The position numbers were made by a program, and so were the translations under genes. The notes beneath the pieces are model-generated. The model was given only the letters and a program-made list of their open reading frames with translations, searched no databases and was not told where the DNA came from. DNA of 64,000 nt from Blastocladiella emersonii ATCC 22665 (lineage: Eukaryota > Blastocladiomycota > Blastocladiomycetes > Blastocladiales > Blastocladiaceae): assembly GCA_025594325.1 (NCBI GenBank), contig JANHCV010000002.1:372001-436000 (forward strand), in the 5' to 3' direction. Below, in pieces: positions 1 through 9,939 of this stretch (positions within the stretch are counted from its first letter, which is position 1; each line of letters opens with the position of its first letter).

Positions 1-370
1 TGGGACCGGGATCCTCGCCGCGATATCGCGTCAACCGCTGCTCCTCCCGCCGCCGCTAGCCCGCCTGCACCTGGCCGTCTCGCACCCGCGCCCGCCATCG
101 CCGTCTCCCGGTGCGACCGCGGCCGTTGTTATAGACGATAGACCCACATTGTTGCTGCCCCGCCGCCGCCGCCCGCCCCTCCGCTGCCGGGAGCCCGCGC
201 CCCCTGCCGCTGCTGCCGTCCGACGTCTCGACGCGATCCTCGCTTTCCTCGCCCCCTCGCCGTGGCGCGACCTCCTCGACGCGTCGCTCGGCACGCCTTT
301 CGCTGCCCTCGTCTACTGGGCGCTCTGCCATCTCGGCCCGATCGGATACTACCTCGAGTCAACGACTACG
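1..370. other. unassigned left edge
   Basis: GC-rich sequence with open frames on both strands but no recognisable domain. A plus-strand frame continuing into the phosphatase gene is open from about 149 but has no ATG before 371, so this stretch could be 5' UTR or an upstream exon of that gene. Confidence 0.3.
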
Positions 371-2474
371 ATGCCGCCGTCCGAACCCTCGCTCGCCAAC
401 GGCGAGGCCGCCGCGCGCCGGCTCTCGGGCACGACTGCCACCGGCGCGGCTGCGCTCCGCAGCAAGGTTCGCACGTCCGAGACGCACCCCCTGAACGGTC
501 CGTGTGCTTTCGATCTGCCGCCCGTCGCGTCGCTCACACCGCAACCGACGTGTAGTCTCATGGCTCTTCACCGACGAGGCCATGGACCACCCGCCGCCGG
601 ACCCGCTGGCCGTAGACCTGGCCGCGTACAACGGCCGGCGTCCCTCCTCCTCTACCCCACCCCTTCCCGCCCCCTCCTCCGCCGACACCCGCCCGCAGCC
701 CAAACGCGCCAACTACACGACGGTGCTGTCCGAGGAGTGGGCCGCCGAACACCCGGGCGTGCCTGCCGTCGACTTGTTCGACGTGATCGCCAAGTCCATC
801 TCGCTGCGCGTGCACCCGTCCAACCCGCCGCCGCCGCGGCCCAGCGAGATCTGCCGCGTGTACCCGCCCGCGCCCGGCGCCGTCGGGAATATCGGTATCT
901 CGTCGTGTCCTGGCAAGAAGGTCCGGCTCGACGAGCAGAGCACGATTGCCGCAGCCGCGGGGACCGGGCGGCAGCCGGTCTGTCGCGAGCTCGGACACGA
1001 TATGCCCCGGCTCGCGGGGCTCGGGATCAAGTTGATTGTTTGGTACGCGGCCGACGGTCAGTAGGGGCGGCGGTGTGGTGGGTGTAGAGGTTAACGGGAT
1101 CGTGTATCACGGCGTGTAGCTGTCTGTACGACGAGGAGATGGCGTCCGTTGGCGCGCCGTGGCCCGAGTACTCGGCCGCCGCGACGGCCGCTGGGATCGA
1201 GGTCGTGCGGTACGACTCGCGCTCGCTTATCACACTCCCGGCCGCAGACTCACACTCGCGCAACGTCTAGGATCCCGATGATCGACGGCAAAGTCCCGCC
1301 GGACCGGCGCGTGCTATCGCGCACGCTCGAGGCGATGCACGCGCGGCTCGAGTCAGGCGCCAACGTGCTGGTGCACTGCCGCGGCGGGATCGGCCGCGCG
1401 GCGCTCGTCGCGTGCTGCTACCTGCTGCGGTACGGGTGGATCCGGACGGACCGGCGCGCGATCGGCCTGCTGCGGATGCGCCGTTCGCCGCGCGCCATCG
1501 AGACGCCGATGCAGGAAGAGTACATCCACGCCTACTTCCGCGACATGCAGTGCCGGCTGCGGTGGGTCACGCAGTGGCGGCGCAACCCGGCGAGCGTCCC
1601 GCCCATCGACGTCCACGGCGAGGGCCGCATCCGCACCGTCGACGACGATATCGACGGGTGGATGTTCCCGCTCCCGCCCGACGCGACCGAGGCCGAGAAG
1701 CGCGGCGCGCGCGAGTCTATGGGGTCTAGCGGGTTCGGCATCGAGTTCATGGTCGGCAGCGCGTCCCTCGCGGAACCGACCACCGCCATGAGCTCGGGCA
1801 TGATGAAGCCCGCGTCGCGCCCGTCGCGCTCGGACCTGATGCAGGACGACCTGGCGCCGCCGCCGACCAAGACGGAGCGATCGCTCAGCCTACCCGTCAA
1901 CAACAAGTCCTCGGTGCGCCGCGCGTCGGACATCACGATCCCGACGACCGTCACGTCCAGCGCCGACTCGGCCGACGACCTCGCGGCGCCGCGCGCGCTG
2001 AGCGGGTCGACCATCGCCGTCGGCAGCGACCTGCTCGGCACCCCGCCGACCTCGTCCAAGTCGCGCCGCCTGTCGTCTCCGCTCGCGCGCTTCGGCAGCT
2101 CGCTGAGCGACCAGGGCACCGGCGGCGGGTCGCGCAACTCGGTCGCGTTTGCGAGCCCCGGCGTCGAGCGCGCTACCACCCCGCGCTCCGTCCGCACCCA
2201 GCAGATCAACCCGGCCAACTTCTGGTACAGCGTCCCGTCGCCGACCTCGTCGCGGTCGTCGCCCAGTAACTCGATGCCTAGCTCGCGCCGCACGTCGACG
2301 TCGCAAAGCGGGACCGGTAGCGGCGCGCATTCGCCCAAGATGCCCGGCAGCCCGGCCATGACCCCGCGCGGGGTCGGCGAGGGCGCCGAGGCAAGGCCCA
2401 TGCCGCGGCCGGCGATCAAGCGGCCTGCGGATAGCGGTGTGGTCGAGCTGAGTAGCGGTGGTGGCGACTCCTGA
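371..2474 (+). CDS. dual-specificity protein phosphatase, CDKN3-like
   Basis: Predicted exons are 371-497, 556-1042, 1120-1209 and 1271-2474, together 635 codons plus stop in one frame. The introns are 58, 77 and 61 bp, each GT to TAG. The spliced product carries the cysteine-phosphatase loop HCRGGIGRAAL (Cys near residue 271, Arg six residues on), preceded by VCCLYDEEM and followed by a helix ending in EEYIHAYFRDMQ, the order seen in CDKN3-type dual-specificity phosphatases. Such enzymes remove phosphate from Tyr and Ser/Thr in cell-cycle substrates. The N-terminal 100 or so residues are Pro-rich, and the last 300 are a Ser/Pro/Thr-rich tail without known domains, much longer than the roughly 210-residue animal CDKN3. 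The family call rests on motif order only. The start at 371 is the first in-frame ATG; the frame is open further upstream, so the true start may lie earlier. Confidence 0.78.
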
Positions 2475-2539
2475 CTGACTGAGAATATTACGATTATAGT
2501 AGACGCGCGCGACTAATATATGAGAAACAGCTTTGCATA

Positions 2540-3095
2540 TCACACGGGGTGCAGCGAGAAAAATTTGACGATGCTCGCCCAGAGCCCCATCGATGGCCGA
2601 GTCGTGGCCGTGCTCACCTCGGCCGCGAAGGCGCGGTCGATGTCGCCGTCGCCGGGCGAGCCCGTTGCATGGGCGACAGTCGAGTCGATGGCGCCCGTCG
2701 CCTCCAGGTGGACCTCCTCGTCGACGGCCAGGTTCGGGACCTCGACCTTGGCTGACACGGACGCCGTGGTGTGCGCCTCAGCGACGACAGCGCGGCCGTT
2801 CTTGAGCGCGCGCACCGGCGCGTTGCGCTGCTGCTCGTCGGCCGAGGCGAACGGGTTGACGTTGGACGCAAACTGCGAGCCCTTGGAGGGATCGGCAAAG
2901 GTACCGACGGGCGCGAACATGGGCATCTTGAGGGCTATCCGAGGTATTGAACGGCGGTGAGTGATCGGGTCGTGCAGGTGGGGGAACACCAAAACGTCAG
3001 CGTACCCTAGAGCATGTTGGACGCGACAACGGCCTTTTGCGAGCACATGTTGTCGTACTCGTCGATGAGCGGGATCGACGCGATCCCAAGACCGT
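2540..3095 (-). pseudogene. truncated metacaspase copy (C-terminal part)
   Basis: This is a decayed copy of the 3' end of the metacaspase gene at 41958-44283. On the minus strand it shows the end of the caspase-domain exon (PLIDEYDNM, then SNML), an intact 71-bp intron (2935-3005, GTACGC to ATAG) and the tail exon, with LKMPMFAPVGTFAD at its start and FFSLHPV at its very end. The last full codon before the intron, GAG in the intact gene, is TAG here. Everything upstream, including both catalytic residues, is missing. Because the intron is retained, the copy arose from DNA duplication, not from mRNA. The tail exon is still open for about 130 codons from an ATG near 2925, so a short product cannot be excluded. 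Confidence 0.75.
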
Positions 3096-3179
3096 GTTCT
3101 ATCCAAGCTTGATTCTGGGCTCCGCCGGTGAGCTTGAGTTTCCAGCCGCCGTGGTTCCTGTGGCGTCAGACGAGGGAGT

Positions 3180-3200
3180 GTGGCTGAAACACGACGCGTC
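3180..3200. repeat. GGCTGAAAC-CGACGCG family motif
   Basis: The sequence GGCTGAAACACGACGCGTC recurs exactly at 5744-5764, with looser similarity over the next 50 bp. Here it lies 112 bp past the stop codon of the F-box/LRR gene at 3312. Shorter relatives lie near 30751, 32284, 34046 and 41801. Confidence 0.5.
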
Positions 3201-3311
3201 GTTCATGTCATCCGCCCGCCGCAGTTCACTCGCAGCGCGGGACCAGGTTGAGGAGAAATTCTCTTTGTATAACAAAAACCAATATTAACGCAAAAAAAAG
3301 AACGATTGAGC

Positions 3312-5492
3312 TCAAGGATACAGAGACTTGATGGCCGGGACAAGGTGCCGCGGCACGGCACGCATCCCGCCCACGACTTGGAACTGCTCGACGGCCGAGT
3401 TCGTACCACGCAACCGGATGATGGCGCCGATAAGAGCTCGAACAGCAGCCACTTCTTCCGCGGCTGGGACCAAGTGCTCGCGATACTGGTCCTCGAGGCA
3501 AAGCTTCAAATCAACGCAAAGCAGTCCGGATGCCGCGTTCGAGTTCTTGCGAACCACATCGAGCAGCGTCTTCCAGACCTGCGGGTGGGCGTGGCCGACG
3601 TGCCATAAGAGCACACAAACGCGGCACAACGTCGACATGGAGGACCGCCTCGCTGGCGTAAGCAATGCCATGCTGATGCTGTAGCGGCCCCAAACGTCAA
3701 ACTGGCGCAGGTTGAGAAGTGTCGTGATCCATTCGATCAGCTTCGGAGACACACTGCCCGGCTGCGTGGATCGTGGGAAGCGCAACTCGAGGCGTTGCAG
3801 CTGGTCAAAGTTGACAAGCATGGGCGGGCTCACTGCGAGAATTTGCGGGATGGCACGGATCACCAGCGTGGAGAGGATTGGGACCTCGAATCGACCGAAC
3901 TGCTTGGGGCTGATATCGAGCAGCTTCAGGTTGGCAAAAGACGCTCCGTCGAGCTTGACAGTTCCGCTGTTGTAGTCACCGTCGCCAACTCGGAGCTCCG
4001 AAAGTTGAGCGAGCGCGGGGGAGAGCATGAGATCGGCTGGCGGTTTTGGTGCACTCGATAATCTCCCCGTGTCGCGGAGAAGCTCGAGTTTTTGAAGCCG
4101 CGGCGCGCGAACATTGAGTTTCGCACTTCCAAAAAGAGCGTGGCACACGGGAATGGACACGGTCAGTGATTCGACATGGAGAATGCCCCGGCCAGCAGGA
4201 AATCGAGCAGCGGACTCGTCCATCTCAGCGGCAGCGAGACAAACGCGCTTGAGACTCGAGACGTGAAAGAGCGTGATGAAGTGGTCTTGACTCAGCGGCA
4301 GCTCCGAGCTATCAACCCACTCGACCAATGCTGGAAAGCACCATGCTTCGAAAAGACTTGAACCAGACTTTAAGGAATCTGGGACCGAGCTCCGTGCTCC
4401 TCCAGTGTATCGAGTGCGAATTGAGCGGAGCCGAGGAAGCATGTTGCTGCAATGACGCATCAAGTCGGGCGACGCATTCTGCAGCTCAAGAGTCTCGAGC
4501 GATGGCGGCAGCGAGGAGGCGAAAGTAGACGGAAGGCCGCTCGCCGTGCCGAGCGCGTCCCTGCACTGCTCGAAGCGGAAGTGCTGGAGGTGATCAAGCA
4601 GTTTGAGCGACTGCGCACCCTCCGTTGTGATCGAGACCGAGTCCAGGACGAGCGAGATGCACAACGGCGCATCAGGAAACGACGTGACACAAGTTTTACC
4701 ATGATATCTGGTGGAGCGGTAGTAAAGCGATCCCGGCGCCTTGATAACGCGAGGCCTGTTAACGATGGAGAGCCGGTGCAGCTTGGGCAAGCAGAGCGCG
4801 CTCAAATCGAGCATCAGGTCGCGTACAGTCGTCCGGTTATTGTTCTCGATGACCAACGTCTGCAGGGCGGCCCGCCAGGAAGCGTCGAATGCGGTTGCGA
4901 GCCCGTGATTAGTGTGCGCGTTCGGATCGAGAGCGAGATGCCGCAGGGCGGGCGTAAGGCGCAAAATCCGAGTCAAAAGCTGGTCGTTTGCGTCGGCATC
5001 AACCACGCCCGTCACAGCATTGCCATCGTTGCGACTGAGGGAGGGAATTCCACGAAGTTCGAGCGAGCGAATGAGCTCCATCGGGAAGGGAACGGTCAAA
5101 ATTGGACCCTGGAGCTGTGCGCCCGCTGGTAAAACACGATGAATCGTCCCGTCCAGACAACAGGCGCGGTGGCCCGAGATGAAAGCCCATGGACTGCCGC
5201 CGGGTGCTGGCTCGAGCGGGGGAAAGTCGTCGCTTCCGCCAAGCTTGATGCTCGTCGGGGATGCCACGTTGAGGACCGAGAAAAGCTCGGGCAGAACGCC
5301 CAGGTACAACGTGCGGCAGGTTCGACCAATTCGGAAGAGCTCCCGGGCCGGCGTGCGAGTGTCAAAAGCGTCGTCGCTGTGACCGCCTCGCTGCTCGACA
5401 CGCGCGAGGATGGCGGCGATTTTCTCGAGAACCTCAAATGGGAGGTCCGAAAGCCTAGTGCGGCGAGTTACATTTGAATCCATTGATAGCAT
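3312..5492 (-). CDS. F-box/LRR-like protein (intact copy)
   Basis: A single-exon gene of 726 codons. An F-box-like segment near the start (LSDLPFEVLEKIAAIL) would bind SKP1 in an SCF ubiquitin ligase, if it functions as in known F-box proteins. A long array of degenerate leucine-rich segments follows (for example ALRHLALDPN, SLETLELQNA, LKLLDIS), the usual substrate-binding part. A conserved block, SPWAFISGHRACC, lies around residue 120 and is shared by all paralogs in the window. The start at 5492 (MLSM) matches the sibling copies; 5483 is an alternative. The gene is the head of a tandem pair with the interrupted copy at 5934-8021, and a shared bipartite element lies 84 bp upstream. The substrate is unknown, and the LRR call is from leucine spacing only. 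Confidence 0.75.
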   Translation of the reverse strand: MLSMDSNVTRRTRLSDLPFEVLEKIAAILARVEQRGGHSDDAFDTRTPARELFRIGRTCRTLYLGVLPELFSVLNVASPTSIKLGGSDDFPPLEPAPGGSPWAFISGHRACCLDGTIHRVLPAGAQLQGPILTVPFPMELIRSLELRGIPSLSRNDGNAVTGVVDADANDQLLTRILRLTPALRHLALDPNAHTNHGLATAFDASWRAALQTLVIENNNRTTVRDLMLDLSALCLPKLHRLSIVNRPRVIKAPGSLYYRSTRYHGKTCVTSFPDAPLCISLVLDSVSITTEGAQSLKLLDHLQHFRFEQCRDALGTASGLPSTFASSLPPSLETLELQNASPDLMRHCSNMLPRLRSIRTRYTGGARSSVPDSLKSGSSLFEAWCFPALVEWVDSSELPLSQDHFITLFHVSSLKRVCLAAAEMDESAARFPAGRGILHVESLTVSIPVCHALFGSAKLNVRAPRLQKLELLRDTGRLSSAPKPPADLMLSPALAQLSELRVGDGDYNSGTVKLDGASFANLKLLDISPKQFGRFEVPILSTLVIRAIPQILAVSPPMLVNFDQLQRLELRFPRSTQPGSVSPKLIEWITTLLNLRQFDVWGRYSISMALLTPARRSSMSTLCRVCVLLWHVGHAHPQVWKTLLDVVRKNSNAASGLLCVDLKLCLEDQYREHLVPAAEEVAAVRALIGAIIRLRGTNSAVEQFQVVGGMRAVPRHLVPAIKSLYP

Positions 5493-5576
5493 GATGCATT
5501 CGTCCTCATACAACACACGAGGCAAGTCGGGCGCGTTTTCAGGCCTGGGTCGAAGCAAGACACTGCGCGGACACAG

Positions 5577-5597
5577 TCACATGATAGTTTGACGCGT
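5577..5597 (-). promoter_or_regulatory. bipartite F-box family promoter element
   Basis: TCACATGATA followed by GTT and TGACGCGT on the plus strand, 84 bp upstream of the minus-strand F-box/LRR gene starting at 5492. ACGCGT is the MluI cell-cycle box core bound by MBF in yeasts (family knowledge); its use here is inferred. Confidence 0.6.
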
Positions 5598-5743
5598 CTC
5601 GCAAGCCGACCAGCGCGCGAGACAGTTGCACCCTCAATGATGAATGGGGCGATAGTCGGGCAAACTCGTTCAAACAAACTTCCGTTTATGCTCCAGAACC
5701 AGTGGTTCCCCCTATCACGTTGACGGGTCATCGGATCATGATC

Positions 5744-5764
5744 GTGGCTGAAACACGACGCGTC
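5744..5764. repeat. GGCTGAAAC-CGACGCG family motif
   Basis: An identical copy of the motif at 3180-3200. Weaker similarity continues to about 5813 (CCACTCG, then CGCG and ATCAGG). It lies 170 bp past the stop of the interrupted F-box/LRR gene, so the duplicated F-box genes appear to share their 3' flank. Confidence 0.5.
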
Positions 5765-5933
5765 TCTCACGTCGCCTGATCGTCACAATCCACTCGTCGC
5801 GCGATATCAGGCTAAGAAAGTGGTTTGTGTATTGTAAAGCACAAGGGCCCAAGCAACGAATCACGAAATCACGCATAATTCATGGGTGCAGGGAATAGAC
5901 GGTCGAGAGGCGATGTAGCGGCACAGAACACCT

Positions 5934-8021
5934 TCAACTCACGAATCGGAACTGCTCGACTTCCGGAGTCTCCCTGCACGACACGGCGATAGCGACGGCG
6001 AGATCTCGAACAGCAGAAAACTCGTCAGCGGATGGCGCTACACCCACGCCATGCGGCCCTTCGAATCGACGATGCAGTTCAACGCAGACGGGGACAGGTG
6101 ACGCGCTTGGATGCTTCTGAATCAGCTCGAGCAAGGCTTTCCAGACCTGCGGGCGAGAGTGACCAATGTGCCACGAGATCGCGCACGTATGGCTCGGGAC
6201 GTAACTCGGTGGCTGGGTCGTAACGGCAAGTCTTGCTAAGCTGAACACGTAGTCACCGTGCATATGAAGCTGGCGCAGGTTCGGTAGCGCAGTGAGCCAT
6301 GCGATCATATCCGGATGCACCGAGGACGGAGAACTCGACCGCGCAAAGTGAACGTCAATAGTCTGCAAGCGGTTCAATAGCCCAAGCTGGAGCGGATGCA
6401 GTTCAGCCGAGGAACCAACGCGGAGCACAAGCTTGCAAACGTTTGGAACGTTGATGTTCCCCAGGTGCGGCAGGCCAACGTCAAGCAGCAACAATCTTGG
6501 GAACAAAGCATTGGTGAGCATGACGTCGGTGTTATTGTTGACGCGTTCACCGATTCGGAGCTCCGTCAGTTGTCGCGCAAACATGCGTGCAAAGATTAGA
6601 TCAGCGGAAAGGGGCGCGATATCAAGGTAGCCTGAATACTCGGGAACCTCGAGTTTCTGTAGTTGCGGAGCGACAAGCACGGGACTGCGCCGGCCAAGCA
6701 GACACCGAACCACTGCAGGCGACGCGGATAGCTCAACGAGGCTCGGAAGACGGACGTAGTAGGCAAAATAAGCGGCGGATTCAGCAACTCGCGGCGTGCG
6801 AAAGCGGACGCGCTGAAGCGTTTTAAGTTGCCGGAGAGCCATCAAATGGTCTCACGAGAAATCCGCAATTGAAGTGTCGGTCCACTCGACCAGGTTCGGT
6901 AGTTGCCAACGATCAAACAGGCTGCCGCCGGTTTCAAAAAGCGCGAGGTTGTAGCTCGAATTGTCGTCCAGGAAGTAGGTTGAAAGTGAACGAAGCCGAG
7001 GCAGGTCCGCGACAAGTGCCATGATTGGTGGAATAGAAAGCAATTCCAGCGTCTCAAGCGATCGCGGGAGCCAGGCAGCTATTGCGACCAGGATGAACCC
7101 ATATTCGCTGGCCAGGTCCATTGAAAACGTGTAGCTCAAGTGCCGGAGTTGGTCCATGGTCGCGAGCGATTGAGTACACTTGGCTCCGAGCGGAACCGAG
7201 TCCAAGACAAGCGAGGCGCACTTGGGCATCACGGGAAACGCCTCCACCAGATTGCTTGCGGAGCGAATGACGGAAAATTGGCGCAAGTTGGGCATGTAGA
7301 GGACGCTTAAATCGAGCGTGAATGCCCAAGGAGTGGTCTGGCCTTTGTCATTGCAGTGAAGGATCAGAGTTTGAAGCGAGGAGCAGTGGAGCGCATGTTC
7401 GAGCCCGCCATTGATTAATAAAGTCGGGTCAAGTGCGAGATGCCGCAACGCGGGCGTGCGGGACAACAGCCGAATTATAGGGTGAGCAGACAGTTCGCCG
7501 TGAAAGCCTCCCGGAAGCGCATCGCCGTTACAGTGAGCAAGCGAGGAAATCCCGCGAAGATCTAGAGTTCGGATGTACTGCATAGGAAACAGCAAGTTTG
7601 CGAGGAAGCGACCGTGCCGGTTGTCCCCCGCGGCAAAGACTCGATGAATTACCCCGCCGAGACAACATGCCAGGTGGCCTGAGCGAAAAGCCCAAGGAGC
7701 TCTCGTCCATGAGCTCACGTGCGGAAGGGCACCGCGCGATGCCGATTTCCGCTGGAGAGCGTAGTCGCCGGAATCCCGGATCGCCAGCTTGAGAACAGAG
7801 AAGAGAATCGGCGTCAAACTGGCACGCAGGGCGCGACAGGTCAGTCCGAGCTGGAAGACTTGGCCGACGGACGCCCAGGCATCGAAGCTGCTGCGGTGGC
7901 GGTCTCCCAGACTCCGCCGCATTCCGGGTTGGACCAGGATCGCGGCGATTTCCTCGAGAACATCACAAGGGAGGTCCTGGAGCCCAGTGCGGCGATTTTC
8001 ATGCGAATCCATCAGTGACAT
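5934..8021 (-). pseudogene. F-box/LRR-like gene with one in-frame stop
   Basis: A full-length paralog of the gene at 3312-5492. It starts MSLMDSHENRR, has an F-box-like segment LQDLPCDVLEEIAAIL, the block APWAFRSGHLACC and the same LRR-like segments to the end. The frame is open for 695 codons except for one TGA at 6852-6854. That codon sits between TSIADFS and DHLMALRQLKTLQ, where the intact paralog has SQDH. Both sides are in the same frame with no missing bases, so this is a point nonsense and not a frameshift. A possible GTGAGA splice donor at the stop gives no in-frame product with the nearest acceptor. It may be a young pseudogene, a readthrough gene or a sequencing error. It carries the family promoter element 81 bp upstream. 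Confidence 0.72.
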
Positions 8022-8102
8022 GGTTTGGTTAACGGTGTGCGCGACGAGAGCCGCAAACTTGACGCGCGCGTGGGAGCAGCGCGCGACGCCACAGGTCCAA
8101 CG

Positions 8103-8123
8103 TCACATGATATCTCGACGCGT
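8103..8123 (-). promoter_or_regulatory. bipartite F-box family promoter element
   Basis: TCACATGATA, TCT, then CGACGCGT on the plus strand, 81 bp upstream of the start of the interrupted F-box/LRR gene. It has the same spacing and orientation relative to its gene as at 5577, 33127 and 49070. Confidence 0.6.
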
Positions 8124-8382
8124 GCCCTTTGCAAGACGCCTGCGTGCGAGCCGCGTCTGTCTCGCATCTTTGCGTGCGACTTGCTCCTCGGTCCAATCGC
8201 ACAAGAGCGGGTTGCACAGTCGAAGTTGCAAGGGTGCATTGCTCGCTCACGCCAGCTCCCTTCGTTCCACTTTTGGTGAGGGAAAGACGCCAGATCCTCC
8301 ACGAGGGCATCGGACGACATTGGTCGTGCAAGGGAGCGATAGAAGAGGGGAAAATCTGTACATTAAAGAGATGTGTGTAAAT

Positions 8383-9459
8383 CTAGTGGTGGAACGCGGC
8401 CATAAAGTCGGGCACCTCGTCAAGCGACACGCCGTCGTGCAGCGCGTCGACGAGCGAGAGGTGGTGGTCGACTGAGCTCGACAGGTCGGCGACGGCGTCG
8501 TTGAGGGGTTCGAGCTCGCCCTCAATCTGGTTATCGAGCTCCTCCTCGACCGTGTCGTGCAGGTCGTGGACCGCGGCCTCGAGCTCCTCGTTCAGCTCGA
8601 GCTCGGCCTCCGTCTCGGCGACTGCGGCAGCCTCGGCTTGTGCGGAGCCAGCGCTGAACAGGCCGTTGCCGAGCGTGAACTCGCGCGTCACGGCCGAGTC
8701 GTCGGCCACGCTGCCGGATGGCGCGAACGCGGGCTCGTACAGGGCTACACACGGGCGTATGAGAGTGAGACAGGCGGTCCGTCGGATGAAACCGAGACAG
8801 CGAGCGGGCGTACCCTCGGGGCGGTTGGTCGACACGGTCGGGATCTGTGCGCGGCCGTCGGCCGTGTTGATGAGCTCGACGGCGTCGATCCACGCGATGC
8901 CCGGGTTCTCCTGGAGCACCTCGTGCAGTGCCGCCGTAAAGGCGCCGCCGGACGAGTTGCCCATGGAGACCTGCGCGTCCTGGGCGGCCGAGATGGAGAC
9001 GACGGTGCCGGCAATGTCGTCGGTCGACCCCATATCGAAGTTGAGCATGGTCTCCGAGTGGCAGCAGTCGAAGCCCATGGTCATGGTGGCGCCCTCGGGC
9101 AGGCCCGACAGGATCTCGCGCAGCTCGTAGTCGTAGACGGGTCCGTCCGAGGCGACGAGGAACTCGCTGAGCCCGTCGGCCTCGCCGGCGTTCGGGTTGG
9201 CCTTCTGGCCGCCGTGGCCGGCGTACGAGAAGAGTAGCGTGTCGCCCGGTTGCGCCTGCGCGACCATGTCGCGGAGCCCGGCGAGGATCTGCTCGCGCGT
9301 GACGGGCGCGTCCGTGTCGGTGACGGTCTGCACGTTCTCGATGCCCATGCCGTGCGCGATGTCCGACATGGTGCGCGCGTCAATGTCGCAGCCCGGGATC
9401 GGCGTGGCGCCGAGACCGTCCTTGTAGGTCATTCCGAGGCAGAGCGCGGCGTCTGGCAT
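8383..9459 (-). CDS. metacaspase (short form)
   Basis: Two exons, 8814-9459 and 8383-8744, joined across a 69-bp intron; 335 residues. The caspase-type fold is marked by SYAGHGGQ (catalytic His near 82) and FDCCHSET (catalytic Cys near 133), the His/Cys dyad of metacaspases, which cleave after Arg or Lys and act in stress, proteostasis and cell death. The usual fungal motif is D-S/C-CHSG; here Glu replaces the Gly. There is no N-terminal prodomain, as the His dyad motif begins only 80 residues in. The roughly 120-residue C-terminal part is Glu/Ala/Leu-rich, likely helical, and unlike the tail of the paralog at 41958-44283. The splice position and phase are the same in both genes. Confidence 0.88.
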   Translation of the reverse strand: MPDAALCLGMTYKDGLGATPIPGCDIDARTMSDIAHGMGIENVQTVTDTDAPVTREQILAGLRDMVAQAQPGDTLLFSYAGHGGQKANPNAGEADGLSEFLVASDGPVYDYELREILSGLPEGATMTMGFDCCHSETMLNFDMGSTDDIAGTVVSISAAQDAQVSMGNSSGGAFTAALHEVLQENPGIAWIDAVELINTADGRAQIPTVSTNRPEGTPARCLGFIRRTACLTLIRPCVALYEPAFAPSGSVADDSAVTREFTLGNGLFSAGSAQAEAAAVAETEAELELNEELEAAVHDLHDTVEEELDNQIEGELEPLNDAVADLSSSVDHHLSLVDALHDGVSLDEVPDFMAAFHH

Positions 9460-9939
9460 AGTTGAGTCGAACGAGGGGGGGTTTTCAGAGCAGCTTAGGC
9501 CGAGTGGGGGGAATCGAGCAGGCGGGGGGAGCGGCGACTACTTGTGCCCCCGCGGGGCGCGGTAGCTTCGCGGACGCGGACGCGGTTGGTGCGGCGACCA
9601 CGGGGGCGCAGCCGCAGCGACCGTCGCGACGGCGTGCGCGCTGCGGTGCGGGGCGCTCACGAAACACTGCAGCGACAGGGCGAGCTTGGTCATGACAGTA
9701 AACTATTATTCGACTTCCATGAGGGTGAAGGTGCTTCCCCGAAGCGATCTTAGCGAGCGGAGAAGCAACGAAGTCGAGGAGCGAGGCGAGACGAGGCGAG
9801 GCGGAGCGAAAAGGGAGACAAGTTCCTGGTCAGCTGACCGCCAAAAATCTGTTGAATCAAACGTTCCCCGCCGCCTCGCGGGCCCGCGCCCTTTCGACCC
9901 TTTCCCGAAGCCCATCGTCGGCCGCGGAGACGAGACTCT

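Noticed and set aside
2935-3005. Processed retrocopy as origin of the metacaspase fragment
   Set aside because: The intron is retained with both splice sites, so the copy came from DNA.
6803-6851. An intron starting at GTGAGA that would remove the UGA of the second F-box gene
   Set aside because: The nearest acceptor changes the frame, and paralog similarity continues directly through the would-be intron.
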